The notes: a model not told the origin generated them from the sequence alone. Counted from the first letter of the stretch, positions 46,792 to 56,739 are shown. The stretch is 64,000 nt of DNA from Hanleya hanleyi (GCA_036873755.1 JAVTVY010006765.1:310001-374000); one strand, 5' to 3'. Numbers and translations are program-made.

Positions 46792-47255
46792 CTATCGTTT
46801 ATTTATAACAGGTATATCTTGGGCCTGAGTTTCTTTCTGATTTTCTTCGTGGACTTCCACAGTGGCCATGGTCAATGACCAGTCCAACTCGTCTGATGAC
46901 CGCTTGATAAGCACTTCATCCACATCCACCACGGCATCTTCCAATACAGACCATAGATCAGGGTGAAGGGTAAAATGCACTGTACCTCCATCTAGCCGAG
47001 CCAATTGAGCAAAGAAAGGGCCGCGTCGGATGTACACATCGTGACACAAGTGGATGAGGTCGCCGTCCAGTTCACCAGACAACACCCGTTTGAATTTGGT
47101 CCAGCCCTCCCGGGACAGACGAATGTGAGCCGGGCACGGTTGTGTAGGGTCCGTGTCTCCACCACCTCCTCCATGATATCGACCGTATCCGCATACACGT
47201 GCAGGAAAACCTCGGGGGTCAAGCTGAAATACGCCAGTACTATATGCTCCGTCAT
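46792..47255 (-). pseudogene. paralogue A of a tandem gene pair, unknown function, frameshifted
   Basis: It starts at MTEHIVLAYF (ATG 47255), with a TATA box 45 nt upstream. After about 45 codons a one-base loss near 47115-47140 shifts to the frame that reads WTKFKRVLSGELDGDLIHL, then LHPDLWSVLEDAVVDVDEVL, and ends near 46792. Total about 154 codons. The middle and end match the neighbouring gene at 47532-47988 (same WTKFKRVLSGELDG word and LWS-LE spacing), so the two arose by duplication. I do not recognise the family. There is no membrane segment or metal site. Confidence 0.6.
46800..46807 (-). promoter_or_regulatory. TATA box before integrase gene
   Basis: TATAAATA on the minus strand lies 44 nt before ATG 46763. 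Confidence 0.6.
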
Positions 47256-47292
47256 GGTCAGTACGTGAATGGTACCAGATTTCACTGTCTCG

Positions 47293-47300
47293 TATTTATA
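47293..47300 (-). promoter_or_regulatory. TATA box before paralogue A
   Basis: TATAAATACG on the minus strand lies 45 nt before ATG 47255. Confidence 0.6.
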
Positions 47301-47325
47301 GGGAGAACCCCGTGAGATCAAAGGA

Positions 47326-47476
47326 TCAGGTGGTCATGTCATTGGGCTGACTGAGTCTAGCCGGGTAATCAATGGCATCGTCGTCGGGTTCATGTAGTTG
47401 TTCATGGGGTTCAGCCATTGGCCCCGCGGCTTCATCACGGATTTTTTTCTTCTTCTTCATCGTTCTGGCCCGTCAT
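47326..47476 (-). CDS. possible small acidic ORF, frame uncertain
   Basis: Two overlapping short frames meet at an A-rich run. One starts at ATG 47476 (MTGQNDEEEEKNP). The other starts at ATG 47460, runs 44 codons and includes PHEQLHEPDDDAIDYP. They sit between the two paralogues with no other gene. This may be a small acidic protein with a homopolymer break or just spacer. Confidence 0.25.
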
Positions 47477-47531
47477 GTGTGTGTGTGGGTGGCTTCATGA
47501 GGTGACACTGTCATTCCAGCCTCTGCGCATT

Positions 47532-47988
47532 CTATACATATAGTATTTTCTCCATCCGCTTTTTTTCATTAGGTTCATCTAGTGCGTGTTCGATAGCATG
47601 AGCCCATGCCAATTGGTGGGGTGATCGATCGTCGGGTATAAATAACTGGTCCACCAGAGGGCCTATTTTCTCCAAGGCTGACCACAGAGGGAGTTAGGAG
47701 GAAACTTCGAGCCGGCTCTTGGTAGCGTCCCACCCGTGGGTAGAGCGCAGTATGGTATACGTAGTTGGCCTTGTCCAGGTGGATCAGGTGTCCGTCTAAC
47801 TCTCCGCTCAACACCCGTTTAAACTTAGTCCACCCATCACGCTGTAGTGTCACCGTATTCGATAAAGTCTCAGGGGACGCCCTCCAATCCCCGCCACTAT
47901 CTTCCACCAGAGTCACATAATCTTCATAAACGTATAATCCCACCTGGTAAGGTGTAAGGGGGAGGATGGCTCGTAGGACGGATGACAT
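47532..47988 (-). pseudogene. paralogue B of a tandem gene pair, unknown function, frameshifted near its end
   Basis: It starts at MSSVLRAILPLTPYQVGLYV (ATG 47988), with a TATA box 57 nt upstream. It contains GWTKFKRVLSGELDGHLIHL, identical to paralogue A over most of that word. The first frame runs on to 47575, but after about residue 104 (near 47690) the sequence resembling paralogue A (LWSALEK, then VDQLF) is in another frame, which ends in TAG at 47532-47534. The expected length is about 152 codons, matching paralogue A. Function unknown. Confidence 0.6.
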
Positions 47989-48037
47989 GCTTGGTCCAAA
48001 TGTCGAACGGTGAATGACACACTCTGTCTGACCCTGG

Positions 48038-48045
48038 TATTTATA
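48038..48045 (-). promoter_or_regulatory. TATA box before paralogue B
   Basis: TATAAATACC on the minus strand lies 57 nt before ATG 47988, overlapping the stop region of the upstream small gene. Confidence 0.6.
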
Positions 48046-48048
48046 GTG

Positions 48049-48375
48049 TCAATACCACAGCGCCAGGGTGAATAGGGCACAGACTAGTATGAGGCCAACC
48101 AGCCGGTGCTGGTTGCGGCGTGAGCGCTCGTGGTCCATAGCCCGAGCATCAAGGATGGCTGTCATAGTCCAGTAGTGGTGCGTGATGGCACGCCTCTCCA
48201 TCGAGTGCACTCTGTGGAGGACCGCTTCTGTGAACTCGTTCAGGATCTGGCGTCGTCCCTCGTTGTCGTCGCCATCTGCAAACATGGACCGGACCACTGC
48301 TCGGTAATCCGTGAATGAATTCACCACGGTGGCATACTGTAAAATGCGAGTCGCATGGGGCTGGGTGTCCGCCAT
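48049..48375 (-). CDS. small tail-anchored protein, 108 aa
   Basis: The open frame is intact from ATG 48375 (MADTQPHATRILQYATVV). It is mostly helical and charged, with a basic patch (HERSRRNQHR) directly before a C-terminal hydrophobic segment (LVGLILVCALFTLALWY) that ends the protein. This is the layout of a tail-anchored membrane protein. A TATA box lies 47 nt upstream. No family is recognised. Its position in the array and matching promoter make it part of the element. Confidence 0.65.
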   Translation of the reverse strand: MADTQPHATRILQYATVVNSFTDYRAVVRSMFADGDDNEGRRQILNEFTEAVLHRVHSMERRAITHHYWTMTAILDARAMDHERSRRNQHRLVGLILVCALFTLALWY

Positions 48376-48415
48376 GGCTCTGTAGAAATGAAGGTGTGGG
48401 ATCCAGAGGGACGTG

Positions 48416-48422
48416 TTTTATA
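48416..48422 (-). promoter_or_regulatory. TATA box before tail-anchored protein gene
   Basis: TATAAAA on the minus strand lies 47 nt before ATG 48375. Confidence 0.55.
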
Positions 48423-48529
48423 GACCAGATGTAGCTCTACGGGTATAGTCCGTGATACGTACTATTCTGATGGGTTAGTCCAAAAAAGGGAGCAACAACA
48501 ACAACACAGATTACAGATCAATCCTTTTA

Positions 48530-48670
48530 TTATGCGTGAACAACATAGAAATGCATGTACTGACCTGTCTGTGGGAGGTTTCCCACAATGGCGTTCACCT
48601 TAGCGTCTTTTCGTGTACGTCCGTGTCTTTTCGTTAAAGTCCGTGTATCTTCGGTAAAGTCCGTAGGCAT
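48530..48670 (-). CDS. possible small ORF, 46 aa, with overlapping poly(A) signal
   Basis: The frame from ATG 48670 (MPTDFTEDTRTLTKRHGR) ends GQYMHFYVVHA and its TAA is part of TAATAAA, a polyadenylation signal. The 5' half is three 20-bp repeats (CGGACTTTAACGAAAAGACA-like). Another frame from ATG 48714 reads GGDSVSGKSFLAQC, which fits the P-loop pattern, but it ends after 26 codons and may be chance. It is probably the remains of a longer first gene of the array. Confidence 0.35.
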   Translation of the reverse strand: MPTDFTEDTRTLTKRHGRTRKDAKVNAIVGNLPQTGQYMHFYVVHA

Positions 48671-48769
48671 TGGGCAAGGAAGCTTTTTCCCGAGACCGAA
48701 TCACCGCCAGACATGACTGCAGCACCGCGGATGAATACATTCTTGCACTCACTCACACCACAGGTCGAG

Positions 48770-48845
48770 TGAGGTATCAAATTGAAGCATAGGTGAAGGA
48801 GCATTTAATGGACTGGGTGTGGAGTTGACATATCGATAAAAAATG
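48770..48845. repeat. right subterminal block, inverted copy of left block
   Basis: GGTCGAGTGAGGTATCAAAT, AGGTGAAGGAGCAT and GACTGGGTGTGGAGTTGA are the reverse complement of words at about 35840-35925 and 36010-36080. This is key evidence that the two flanks belong to one element. Confidence 0.8.
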
Positions 48846-48884
48846 GATATGACCTTGAACTGATCACGTGACCTCCCCGTGAGG

Positions 48885-49020
48885 GAAAAACCCCAGAACC
48901 AAGTCAGTACATGCATCCCATAGTCCCAGGTCACGCCCGATTCACGCAGACCAGAAGTGACGTCATACACCTGCGCACAACCGTGATGGAAAAAACCCAG
49001 AACCAAGTCAGGACATGCAT
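48885..49020. repeat. 93-bp-spaced direct repeat near the right end
   Basis: CAGAACCAAGTCAGTACATG at about 48895 and CAGAACCAAGTCAGGACATG at about 48988 are two copies of a 35-40-bp word. A TGACGTCA site lies between them at about 48958-48965. Confidence 0.75.
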
Positions 49021-49159
49021 TCCACACAGGCAGAATGCAGGCAGGCAGACAGGAAGGCAGGCAGGTAGGAGGGCTGGCGGGCTGGCTGGCTGATCAAGTC
49101 AGGTCAGGTAAGTCAGATTGAATACACCCTTTCCCTAAAAATCAACTCCTTTTATACAT

Positions 49160-49985
49160 TTTACTACTCGCGGCCATCTTTTACCCACCTCCCACATGGC
49201 GGCCATCTTGTACCCACCTCCCACATGGCGGCCATCTTGTACCCACCTCCCACATGGCGGCCATCTTGTACCCACCTTCCACATGGCGGCCATCTTGTAC
49301 CCACCTCCCACATGGCGGCCATCTTGTACCCACCTCCCACATGGCGGCCATCTTGTACCCACCTCCCACATGGCGGCCATCTTGTACCCACCGCCCACAT
49401 CTTGCACTGACTGACACTGGCGGCCATACCTCCCACATCTTGGCACGGCCATCTTGTACCCCACCTCCACATCTTGGCGTGCATCTTGTACCCACCTCCA
49501 CATCTTGGCACAGCCATCCCACATGCCCACCTCCCACACTCTCGCAGCCATCTTGTACCCACCTCCACATCTTGGCGGCCATCTTGTACCCACCTCCCAT
49601 CTTGGCGGCCATCCTTTGTACCCACCTCCACATCTTGGCGGCCATCTTGTACCCACCTCCCACATCTTGGCGGCCATCTTGTACCCACCTCCCACATCTT
49701 GGCGGCCATCTTGTACCCACCTCCCACATCTTGGCGGCCATCTTGTACCCACCTCCCACATCTTGGCGGCCATCTTGTACCCACCTCCCACATCTTGGCG
49801 GCCATCTTGTACCCACCTCCCACATCTTGGCGGCCATCTTGTACCCACCTCCCACATCTTGGCGGCCATCTTGTACCCACCTCCCACATCTTGGCGGCCA
49901 TCTTGTACCCACCTCCCACATCTTGGCGGCCATCTTGTACCCACCTCCCACATCATGACACTCGCGGCCATCTTGTACCCACCTC
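49160..49985. repeat. right terminal array: YY1-type motif repeats
   Basis: Seven 29-bp units (CATGGCGGCCATCTTGTACC core) at about 49165-49395 are followed by a scrambled middle and about a dozen 32-bp units (CATCTTGGCGGCCATCTTG, then TACCCACCTCCCA) to about 49985. The 32-bp unit holds two back-to-back CAAGATGGC motifs. Open frames run through all frames because the unit lacks stops; they are not genes. Confidence 0.92.
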
Positions 49986-49989
49986 CCAC

Positions 49990-50075
49990 ACATCACGCAT
50001 GCGCACACCCCCAATAACCCCCCAATGCCCATACACTTATGACGTCACACCAGGTTCTGCGCATGCGCAGTGGGG
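49990..50075. promoter_or_regulatory. right-end NRF1-like and CRE motifs
   Basis: TCACGCATGCGCACAC, TGACGTCACACC and CTGCGCATGCGCAG occur in this order, mirroring the left end. The first is the exact inverse of GTGTGCGCATGCGTGA at about 34750. Confidence 0.55.
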
Positions 50076-50109
50076 GGCATTCGACCGAATTTGCGTTATG
50101 TATACTACT

Positions 50110-52240
50110 GATGAACTTGATGTCGTGTCTCGTCTTACACGACCTGGCCCTCCCGTGGTTATGTCCGGCGTGTGTCTTCCTTCCCCCGGTCTTCTTCCCT
50201 CGGGTGGTATGGACCAAGCGTTGATAACCGTCAATGGATGCGGACGGCCTGGGCACGACAGTACTATCACAGTACAAAGGCTTCTACGGCACCGGCCCGT
50301 CTCTCTGTAACACCGCAGGACTATTCAACTGCACGGCTCACCACAGCAGCAGACGGCACCCCTCGTAGGAATACACCCCCAGGCTTCAGCGACCCCGCTC
50401 ACGGCGACTCACTCCGCGGCCCCGCTACAAGGACGAATCATCAAGGCTAGAGTTCACGGCTACACGGTCTACATAGGATCGGACATCGATAACACACGGT
50501 GGATGGGTAGGCACCTGGTCTAGTAACCCTCTTCCTATACTACTGTATGGGCACCTGGTATAGGAACCCTCTCTCTATACTTCTGTATGGTCAACTGGTA
50601 TAGGAACCCTCTCTCTATACTACTGTATGGTCAACTGGTCTATGAACCCTCTCTCTATACTACTGTATGGTCAACTGGTATAGGAATCCTCTCTCTATAC
50701 TACTGTATGGTCATCCGCAATAGATGGGCATCTGGTCAAGGATTCCCCCGTTATATACTGCCGTATGAGACAGTAGTAATCTATGATTGGCCGTGAATTA
50801 CTCAATGTATGTACAGGGTGGTGAGAGACTGTATGCTTATGGAGGCGTGAATGAATAATCGTTTATGGTACGATTTTCTGGGTAGGTGTATATTTATCAA
50901 GCTCCAGACCTGAGCCTATCGCTTGTGAGTGTTAGCGTGAATGTATTTCAACCCGTAGGTTGTGTGTTTAAGTACGTGTGTGCATGGATAATTGTTTAGA
51001 TAGGAACTGTGTATGATTTGGTTTAGCTGTACCCTCTTCACAGATACGAGCGTCTCCTACCGGATACAGCTTAATCGATACCATTAACCACAGGGCCGTA
51101 CGAGCACGACTGTTCAATACGGTCGAGTCAAGTAGAGATGCGGTTAAGGTATGGCCATGCTATCAACACTAACGCCGTTAGTTAATTCCCAGAGCTGAAC
51201 CTGCACAACCGTGCAGTAGAGATAGGAATAACCATTGACGATAAGTGTCTATACTCTAACTCCCAGCGCAATACCCACACAACTGTGCGTTACGCTTGAG
51301 ATAGGTAGAGATCGGAGTAGAGTGAACACAGCCCGGACGTGTAAGTGAGTGTAAATGTATGCAATGATGCTATAGGATTCGGCGGCGGCACTTCTTCAAT
51401 TCGGCGGCCTGGTCCCGGCCCGGCGGCGGCACAAATTCGGCGGCCTGATCGCGGCCCTTCTCCGGCCCGGCAATGTATTGGATTTCTTCTCCCCAATAGA
51501 TTGTGCGTGTTCTCACCTTGAAGTTTCTGCTGGTCTGCCTCGTTTCCGCGGAAGCCTAGCTTATATAGGGCTACCGCTCTTCTGTGGATAAAGGTAGAAA
51601 CAGAACGTTCTCCTGCAGATAAAGGTAGAAACAAGTCGACGATGCCAGCGCCCTCTTTATTGTCAAATAATCACACTTTCCCCCGATCAGTTTATCTGGG
51701 CTTCGCTGGATAAATATGGCTATGGAGGAACAAACCATAATTCATAACGGACGTAACTGGTAAATCTCAGCTTCCAACTCCCTCTGGTTAATTCATACGA
51801 CGACCGCAAAGTTCACTGTTCCTCATCTGCATATTCCCAATGTTGGCTTCCGGATTCCTGACTGACGTCATCTACAGCGAAGCAAGCGAGCTCACCAGCG
51901 TTCCTTTTCGCCGTCCCGACTGATCGTTTGAGATAACTTCACCGGGATTTCGAGGCATTGTCTGTCTCCCGGATTATTATAGTTCATTCTAGGAAAATTA
52001 CAGCGTTTAATTCCATCAGGTAAGTGAACCGCACACATAAACACAATGTCACTTTCGATTTCACATATAGTCACATGTCAAAACACCAGCAGTGATTTAT
52101 TAAAGGGGATCCCAAGGGGTCGTTGTCATTCTGCACTTTCGTTACAATACCAACAGGCAAACCTTCGACATTTTGATTTCCGTGGAACACTGAAGTCTGG
52201 AAAATTACCGATTTATTCTTTTTATGAATGTATTTGAAGT
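50110..52240. other. gene-free stretch with minisatellites
   Basis: No coding region is supported. There is a 40-bp tandem at 50505-50712, a GC-rich two-copy block (AATTCGGCGGCCTG) at about 51380-51470, and related words repeated around 51180-51310. Confidence 0.5.
50505..50712. repeat. 40-bp minisatellite, about 5 copies
   Basis: Units contain GGAACCCTCTCTCTATACTA followed by CTGTATGGTCAACTGGT, with few substitutions. Confidence 0.9.
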
Positions 52241-52249
52241 TTAAGAAAT

Positions 52250-53170
52250 ATATTTCTTATAAATACAGGTCCACTGAAAAAGATTGTCTGATAACGAACC
52301 GTTTTCTGAAATTCGCATCATTCTTGCCACCACTAGAGCAAAGTCAATGCTTTCACCGCACAAATTTTGAGTGCATGTGACCGCACTTTCAATGCCGGAA
52401 ACTATGTTCTTCTTTAGTAGGAATGTGTTTTCATCGGGAATGAAAATCAGCACCAGAAAGTTCAAGTGTTTCGCGTCGAAATAATAAATAGTTCAAGGAT
52501 TATCCCGTCGAAATTTAGACCTATATTTGTGCTCAAAGTAGATATATCCATTCATAAAGTTAGCGTTCAAGACATTCGCCGCTCTTTTGAGTTTGTGGAA
52601 TGACGTCACGATTTTCGTCGATTTACATTTTTTCGGCCAATCAAAACACTCGGTTCATTCAGTTTCAAAGAAGACCAAAGCAATTTACGTCATTGGTCAA
52701 CAATCAAAGGGTGTAAAAGGACGCGAAAACGTACATTTGCCGCCCTGTTGAAACTTCTGTGGTTTGTGGAGTTACTATACCATTCCTGACGATGACATGA
52801 ATAAATATATTTCGCAATATTGATCTACAAAATGTTTTTCGTTCAGTCAGTCACCTCCTGTACCATTACAATTGTACATATAACAATACCGTATTACATA
52901 ATTCAAACACGAAAATGCAGTTATATACGGCAATACATTACACTATACGACAATGATCTAATAAATAAATTGGCGGTGAAACGTATATAATAATGATGAT
53001 TATTTATATAAATCCAGAGTCACCCACAGTGGGCCACAGTCACCCACAGCGAGACACAGTCACCCACAACGAGCAACATTCATAAACAGCCAGTCAGTCA
53101 TCCACAGCAAGCCTAAGATAACCTCAGATACCGGAAACAAGTTGGTCAGCAATCACAATACCTGTACCAG
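52250..53170 (+). repeat. probable 5' LTR remnant of Gypsy-2
   Basis: Several stretches match 57962-59055 in order, for example GAGCAAAGTCAAT, GTTCAAGGATTAT, AGTAGATATATCC and ACAAGTTGGTCAGC. The inner part repeats CCACAGTCACCCACAGC-like words. The match is diverged and the 5' boundary is not clear. Confidence 0.55.
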
Positions 53171-53765
53171 TAGGAACTTCTTACTGTAAGTCAATCTCTC
53201 TAGGGAAATGACAATTACCCCTGAAGAAAATACGCTAAGAACTTTTACCACAGGAGCCGATATTAGCGCTAGAGTATCGTAAGGTAAAAACTGTCATATC
53301 ACTTGATGCTGTTCTTCCTGTGAATAAATTCAAGACTTGCTGATGTTCAATTTGAAGAACTTATTCAGAAAACTGATGATTTGTTAAGAAAAAAAAGGAT
53401 AAGATATCTTAAAGAAAAGTGAGGCTTAATCCTACAAACCTATCTGGTAGCGGCGTCTCCTTAGAATAATCCAGCTAGAGAAGCTAGCAACGACAGATGA
53501 AGTTATCAGGAGAATTTATCTGGTGAAGTAAACAGACGAAGTAAATAGAACGAGATAGCAGTGGAATCTAATGAACAAAGCTAACCAACTTGGTAAAACG
53601 ATAAAGGTAACAACTGGAAGAAAACATATACGACAAGCAACGGCTTTAATAAGAGAATAAGAGTGGTAAAGACACGAGAATAACTTACCTTGAAGTTGTA
53701 TATGGTGGAAGCGAAAAGTGAACATAGAGCATTAATGGAGTTATCCCTAGTGAAAATCCGCTACA

Positions 53766-53785
53766 GTTTGGTGGCAGCGGTGGTA
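53766..53785 (+). other. possible Gypsy-2 primer-binding region
   Basis: TTTGGTGGCAGCGGTGG directly precedes gag, a phrase often found at LTR/leader junctions of retroelements. The LTR end is not adjacent by my alignment, so this is tentative. Confidence 0.35.
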
Positions 53786-53813
53786 TTCAAGCTTTAGCCA
53801 ATTAGAGAAAACC

Positions 53814-54520
53814 ATGGTTAGATGTCGTGCAGAAATTGCAGACATTGAATCTGAAGTTTCGTTCAACTTTGAAACTCGTCAAGAAGAGGATGAAAATGGA
53901 GGTTCCTCTCCGAGATCGATTCCACATGAGTCAGAAGGAAATGGCGATTTTTCTCACGTGTATCATCCTCAAAGTCATCGCCAGATGAAGCTTGAAAACT
54001 ACAGTGGAGAAACGTCCTAGAAAGAATACTACAAAGTCTTCAAAATCAGGATTTGATCAATGGAGTGAACAAGAGAAAGCTGATTATCTCTTTGCTCATC
54101 TGCATGGTCCTGCAAGACAACTAGCCTGTACTCTAACAGAAAAAAATAACAACAAGATTTTGACAAACTGGTAGTCGTCCTCAGTTCCCGTTTTGGACCC
54201 AGTGAGCCAGCTGAGTTGTACCTCGTACAGCTTCGGGGTAAAAGACGTAAAAACAAGGAAACAATACGAGAGTTTGGACAAGCCATCACTAAGCTTGCAA
54301 CTCTTGCTTATCAAGGAATGAGATCTTAGCCCATAGAGAGACTTGCCAAACGCATTTCATAGATGCCTTGGAAGACGCAGAGATGGGATGTAGGTGTATC
54401 AGGGCAAGCCCGAGGATCTTCAGGAAGCGGTTACTCTGGCCCAAGAAATTGAGGGTTACCGCAAAATAAAAGAAGAAAGAGGCGAACCACCTCCAAGGAA
54501 ATTTGTTACGCAAATCTAAA
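53814..54520 (+). pseudogene. Gypsy-2 gag, broken
   Basis: It starts at ATG 53814. Capsid-like words FDQWSEQEKADYLFAHLHGP and ETIREFGQAITKLATLAYQG are split over three frames with stops, and an acidic leader precedes them. It is too damaged to make a protein. Confidence 0.7.
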
Positions 54521-54599
54521 AAGGATCTAGAGAAAAGATTTAGTCAATTAGAGAAAATGCTGAAGAAGGTACAAGCTGGTGAAATCATGACCAATGGGC

Positions 54600-55301
54600 T
54601 CAGGCGACCGAAAGGAAGATGTCCTTTGTCCAGAGTAGAGTGATACACTTGCCACGAAAAAGGACTGTATGGCCGGCATTGTTCGGACAGGAAGGTCAAA
54701 GACAGATACAGTCGGGAAACGGGGAACAACCGACCACAAGGGGCAAGTGGAGGTTGATGAAAGAAGAACCATACAAAACTTATTGTTCTGCAGCTCACCT
54801 GATAGAGACAGCAACGATCGGACATAATGTTCTGATGATGAAGGTGGGGAAAGAAGAATTGAGAGTGAACTTTATATTCCAGTTCATTTCTCATCGGTAC
54901 TGGGGCTAGTGTTTCAGTTATATCATGAAGGGTGCCGTTTATCCCTGAAAGATAAGCCAGAAATGACGCCTACAGATGTCCACTTGGTTATTGCGGACCA
55001 TAGTCCACTTAGTATCATCGAGATGTGCGAATTGGAACAAGGAATATTACCTGAACCAGCAAAATTGATGACGGTTGTGGCAGACATACAAAACGATGGT
55101 ACTCGCGGAATGAACTTCTTAATGAAATTCAGTTATGAAATTCATCTTCAGAGGAGAAGAATAACCTGTGAAGGGTTGCAAATTTTGTGTACAAGAGAAA
55201 TAGAAGAAACCGGGTATTGTCGTCTAATAGTTCCACAGACGGTAATAATTCCTCCCGGTGAACAACTGATTATACCAAGTAAGTCCACGGGATGTGGCTA
55301 A
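54600..55301 (+). pseudogene. Gypsy-2 protease/spacer region, broken
   Basis: Readable pieces include a 130-codon frame (54909-55301) with HLVIADHSPLSIIEMCE, which resembles the retropepsin C-terminal half, and REIEETGYCRLIVPQTVIIP. The catalytic DTG is not clear. Confidence 0.5.
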
Positions 55302-55429
55302 AGGATCTTTGGAAAGTGGGCCATATGTGAACCATTGGAAAAAAACAAGGAATTGACCTTTAAGTAGTTCGTAAGGATACGGCCATAGCAGTAATGTGCC
55401 CGTTCATATCAGCTGAAATAGCGAGACAG

Positions 55430-56020
55430 GAAGATGAAAGCTTCATGGAAGCTGTGCAAAACATATCCGCCAAGTATGTCTGCAATCATAGTCAACTGCA
55501 GCCAGAACTACCTGAACAATAAAAAGCTGTGTTTCAGAAGAAGTACCGAGAAAATGGTTTTGTTTACCAGGAAAGTTGACAATACCCGTTTCTGTTTGGG
55601 TTATAGACTTTCAAACAACGTAGCTGTTAACGATGCTTACCCTTCAGAGAATAGATGATTCCTTCAACTCACTCCATGGAACCAGGTGGTTTTCTGTACT
55701 TGATTTGGCTAGCGGATACTAGAAATTAGTTTTGGATGAGGACGCAAAGGGGAAAGCGGCATATATCTCCAGGAGTGGACTGTGTCAATTCAAGGTAATG
55801 CCTATTGTCCTCTGCAATGCACCCTCAGCCTTCGAATGGCACTAGTCAGATATCAGTGGCGCATCTGCCTGGTATATCTAGACGACGTCATCATTTTTCG
55901 TAAACATTAGATGAAGCTATAGACAACCTCAGGAAGGTATTTCAGTATTTACGACAAGCTCATCTTAATATTACGCAAAGTTTCATTTATCTCGGCGAAA
56001 TGTGAGTATGTGGTATCATG
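55430..56020 (+). pseudogene. Gypsy-2 reverse transcriptase remnant
   Basis: RT words are scattered over frames: NTRFCLGYRLSNN, HGTRWFSVLDLASGY, GLCQFKVMPI and the YLDDVIIF active site near 55875-55900. Stops and frame changes interrupt it many times. Confidence 0.75.
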
Positions 56021-56320
56021 TGGTATCGCATGCGCAAGCATGGTCCTCAGCATAGCCGAAAGGAACTAATGTGTCACCAGGGGGAGCTTCTTGCAATAGA
56101 AACATTTCTCAACCCCTTCAGGCATTATCTTATAGGTCGACACTTTATTATAAGGACTGACCACATCGCTCTCAGATGGTTGCTGAATTTCAAAGAACCC
56201 GAAGAACAGACCAAACGATGGTTGGGCCTGTTGAGTACCTTTGACTTTGATATTACACATTGAGTTGGAAAGCAACATGAAAATGATGATGCACTGTCAA
56301 GAATGTCATGTAAACAGTGT
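56018..56320 (+). pseudogene. Gypsy-2 RNase H remnant
   Basis: ELMCHQGELLAIETFLNPFR, FIIRTDHIALRWLLNFKEP and DDALSRMSC are the RNase H C-terminal half and connection of Gypsy elements. An in-frame stop follows FDFDITH. Confidence 0.8.
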
Positions 56321-56739
56321 GTAAACTTGTGTTATCAAGAACCTAAAACTTACATTATTCTTCCTATTCTGTCAGCTGTGGGTAAACGAAGTGTCACATT
56401 CTAAGCCGACCACACTGGACCTATTGAAACCTATTGTCCCTATTATAACTAAGAACTTGTGGGTACCAAAAGGACCGAGGATTTCGAAAATGTAGAAACA
56501 ATAGACCACAAAGATAAGACAACAGAAACAAACATTACACATTAAGCCTCAAGCAACCTCCAATGATGATCTTTTGTCAAATGAGCGATCAAAGATACAA
56601 GAAGGAGGGACGGATTTAGAGGAAATAACCACTGCTAAGCACAAATCTGTTGAACAACCTACCCAGGAAAATATATATTTCAGAATAAAGTCACAAAGGC
56701 TTACTGGACAAAGTGGAATCGACTGAGTTTTATAGATGG

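Larger units (their letters stand above)
34630..50109 (-). mobile_element. Polinton/Maverick (adintovirus-like) element, ~15.5 kb, polymerase-less and partly decayed
   Basis: The core gene set (integrase with chromodomain, packaging ATPase, adenain-like protease, major and minor capsid proteins) is that of Polintons. The outer limits are inferred from mirrored flanks. Both sides show, from outside in, a TGACGTCA site, the shared word GTGTGCGCATGCGTGA, an array of CAAGATGGC motifs and a TCGAGTGAGGTATC block, inverted between left and right. AGTAGTA occurs at both candidate ends (34630-34636; inverted at 50103-50109), and AGT starts are typical of Polintons. No 6-bp target duplication is apparent at those points, so the exact ends are uncertain. 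Confidence 0.7.

Noticed and set aside
49135..50310. Long open frames on both strands (up to 284 codons) at the right array
   Set aside because: They run through a 29/32-bp tandem repeat without stop codons in all frames and on both strands. The periodic protein is a by-product of the repeat.
51290..51634. 114-codon minus frame with RSGRRICAAAGPGPGRR
   Set aside because: It is driven by a GC-rich duplicated block, with no domain or promoter signal.
54544..54894. 116-codon minus-strand frame
   Set aside because: It is antisense to Gypsy-2 gag/protease sequence and has no supporting motif.
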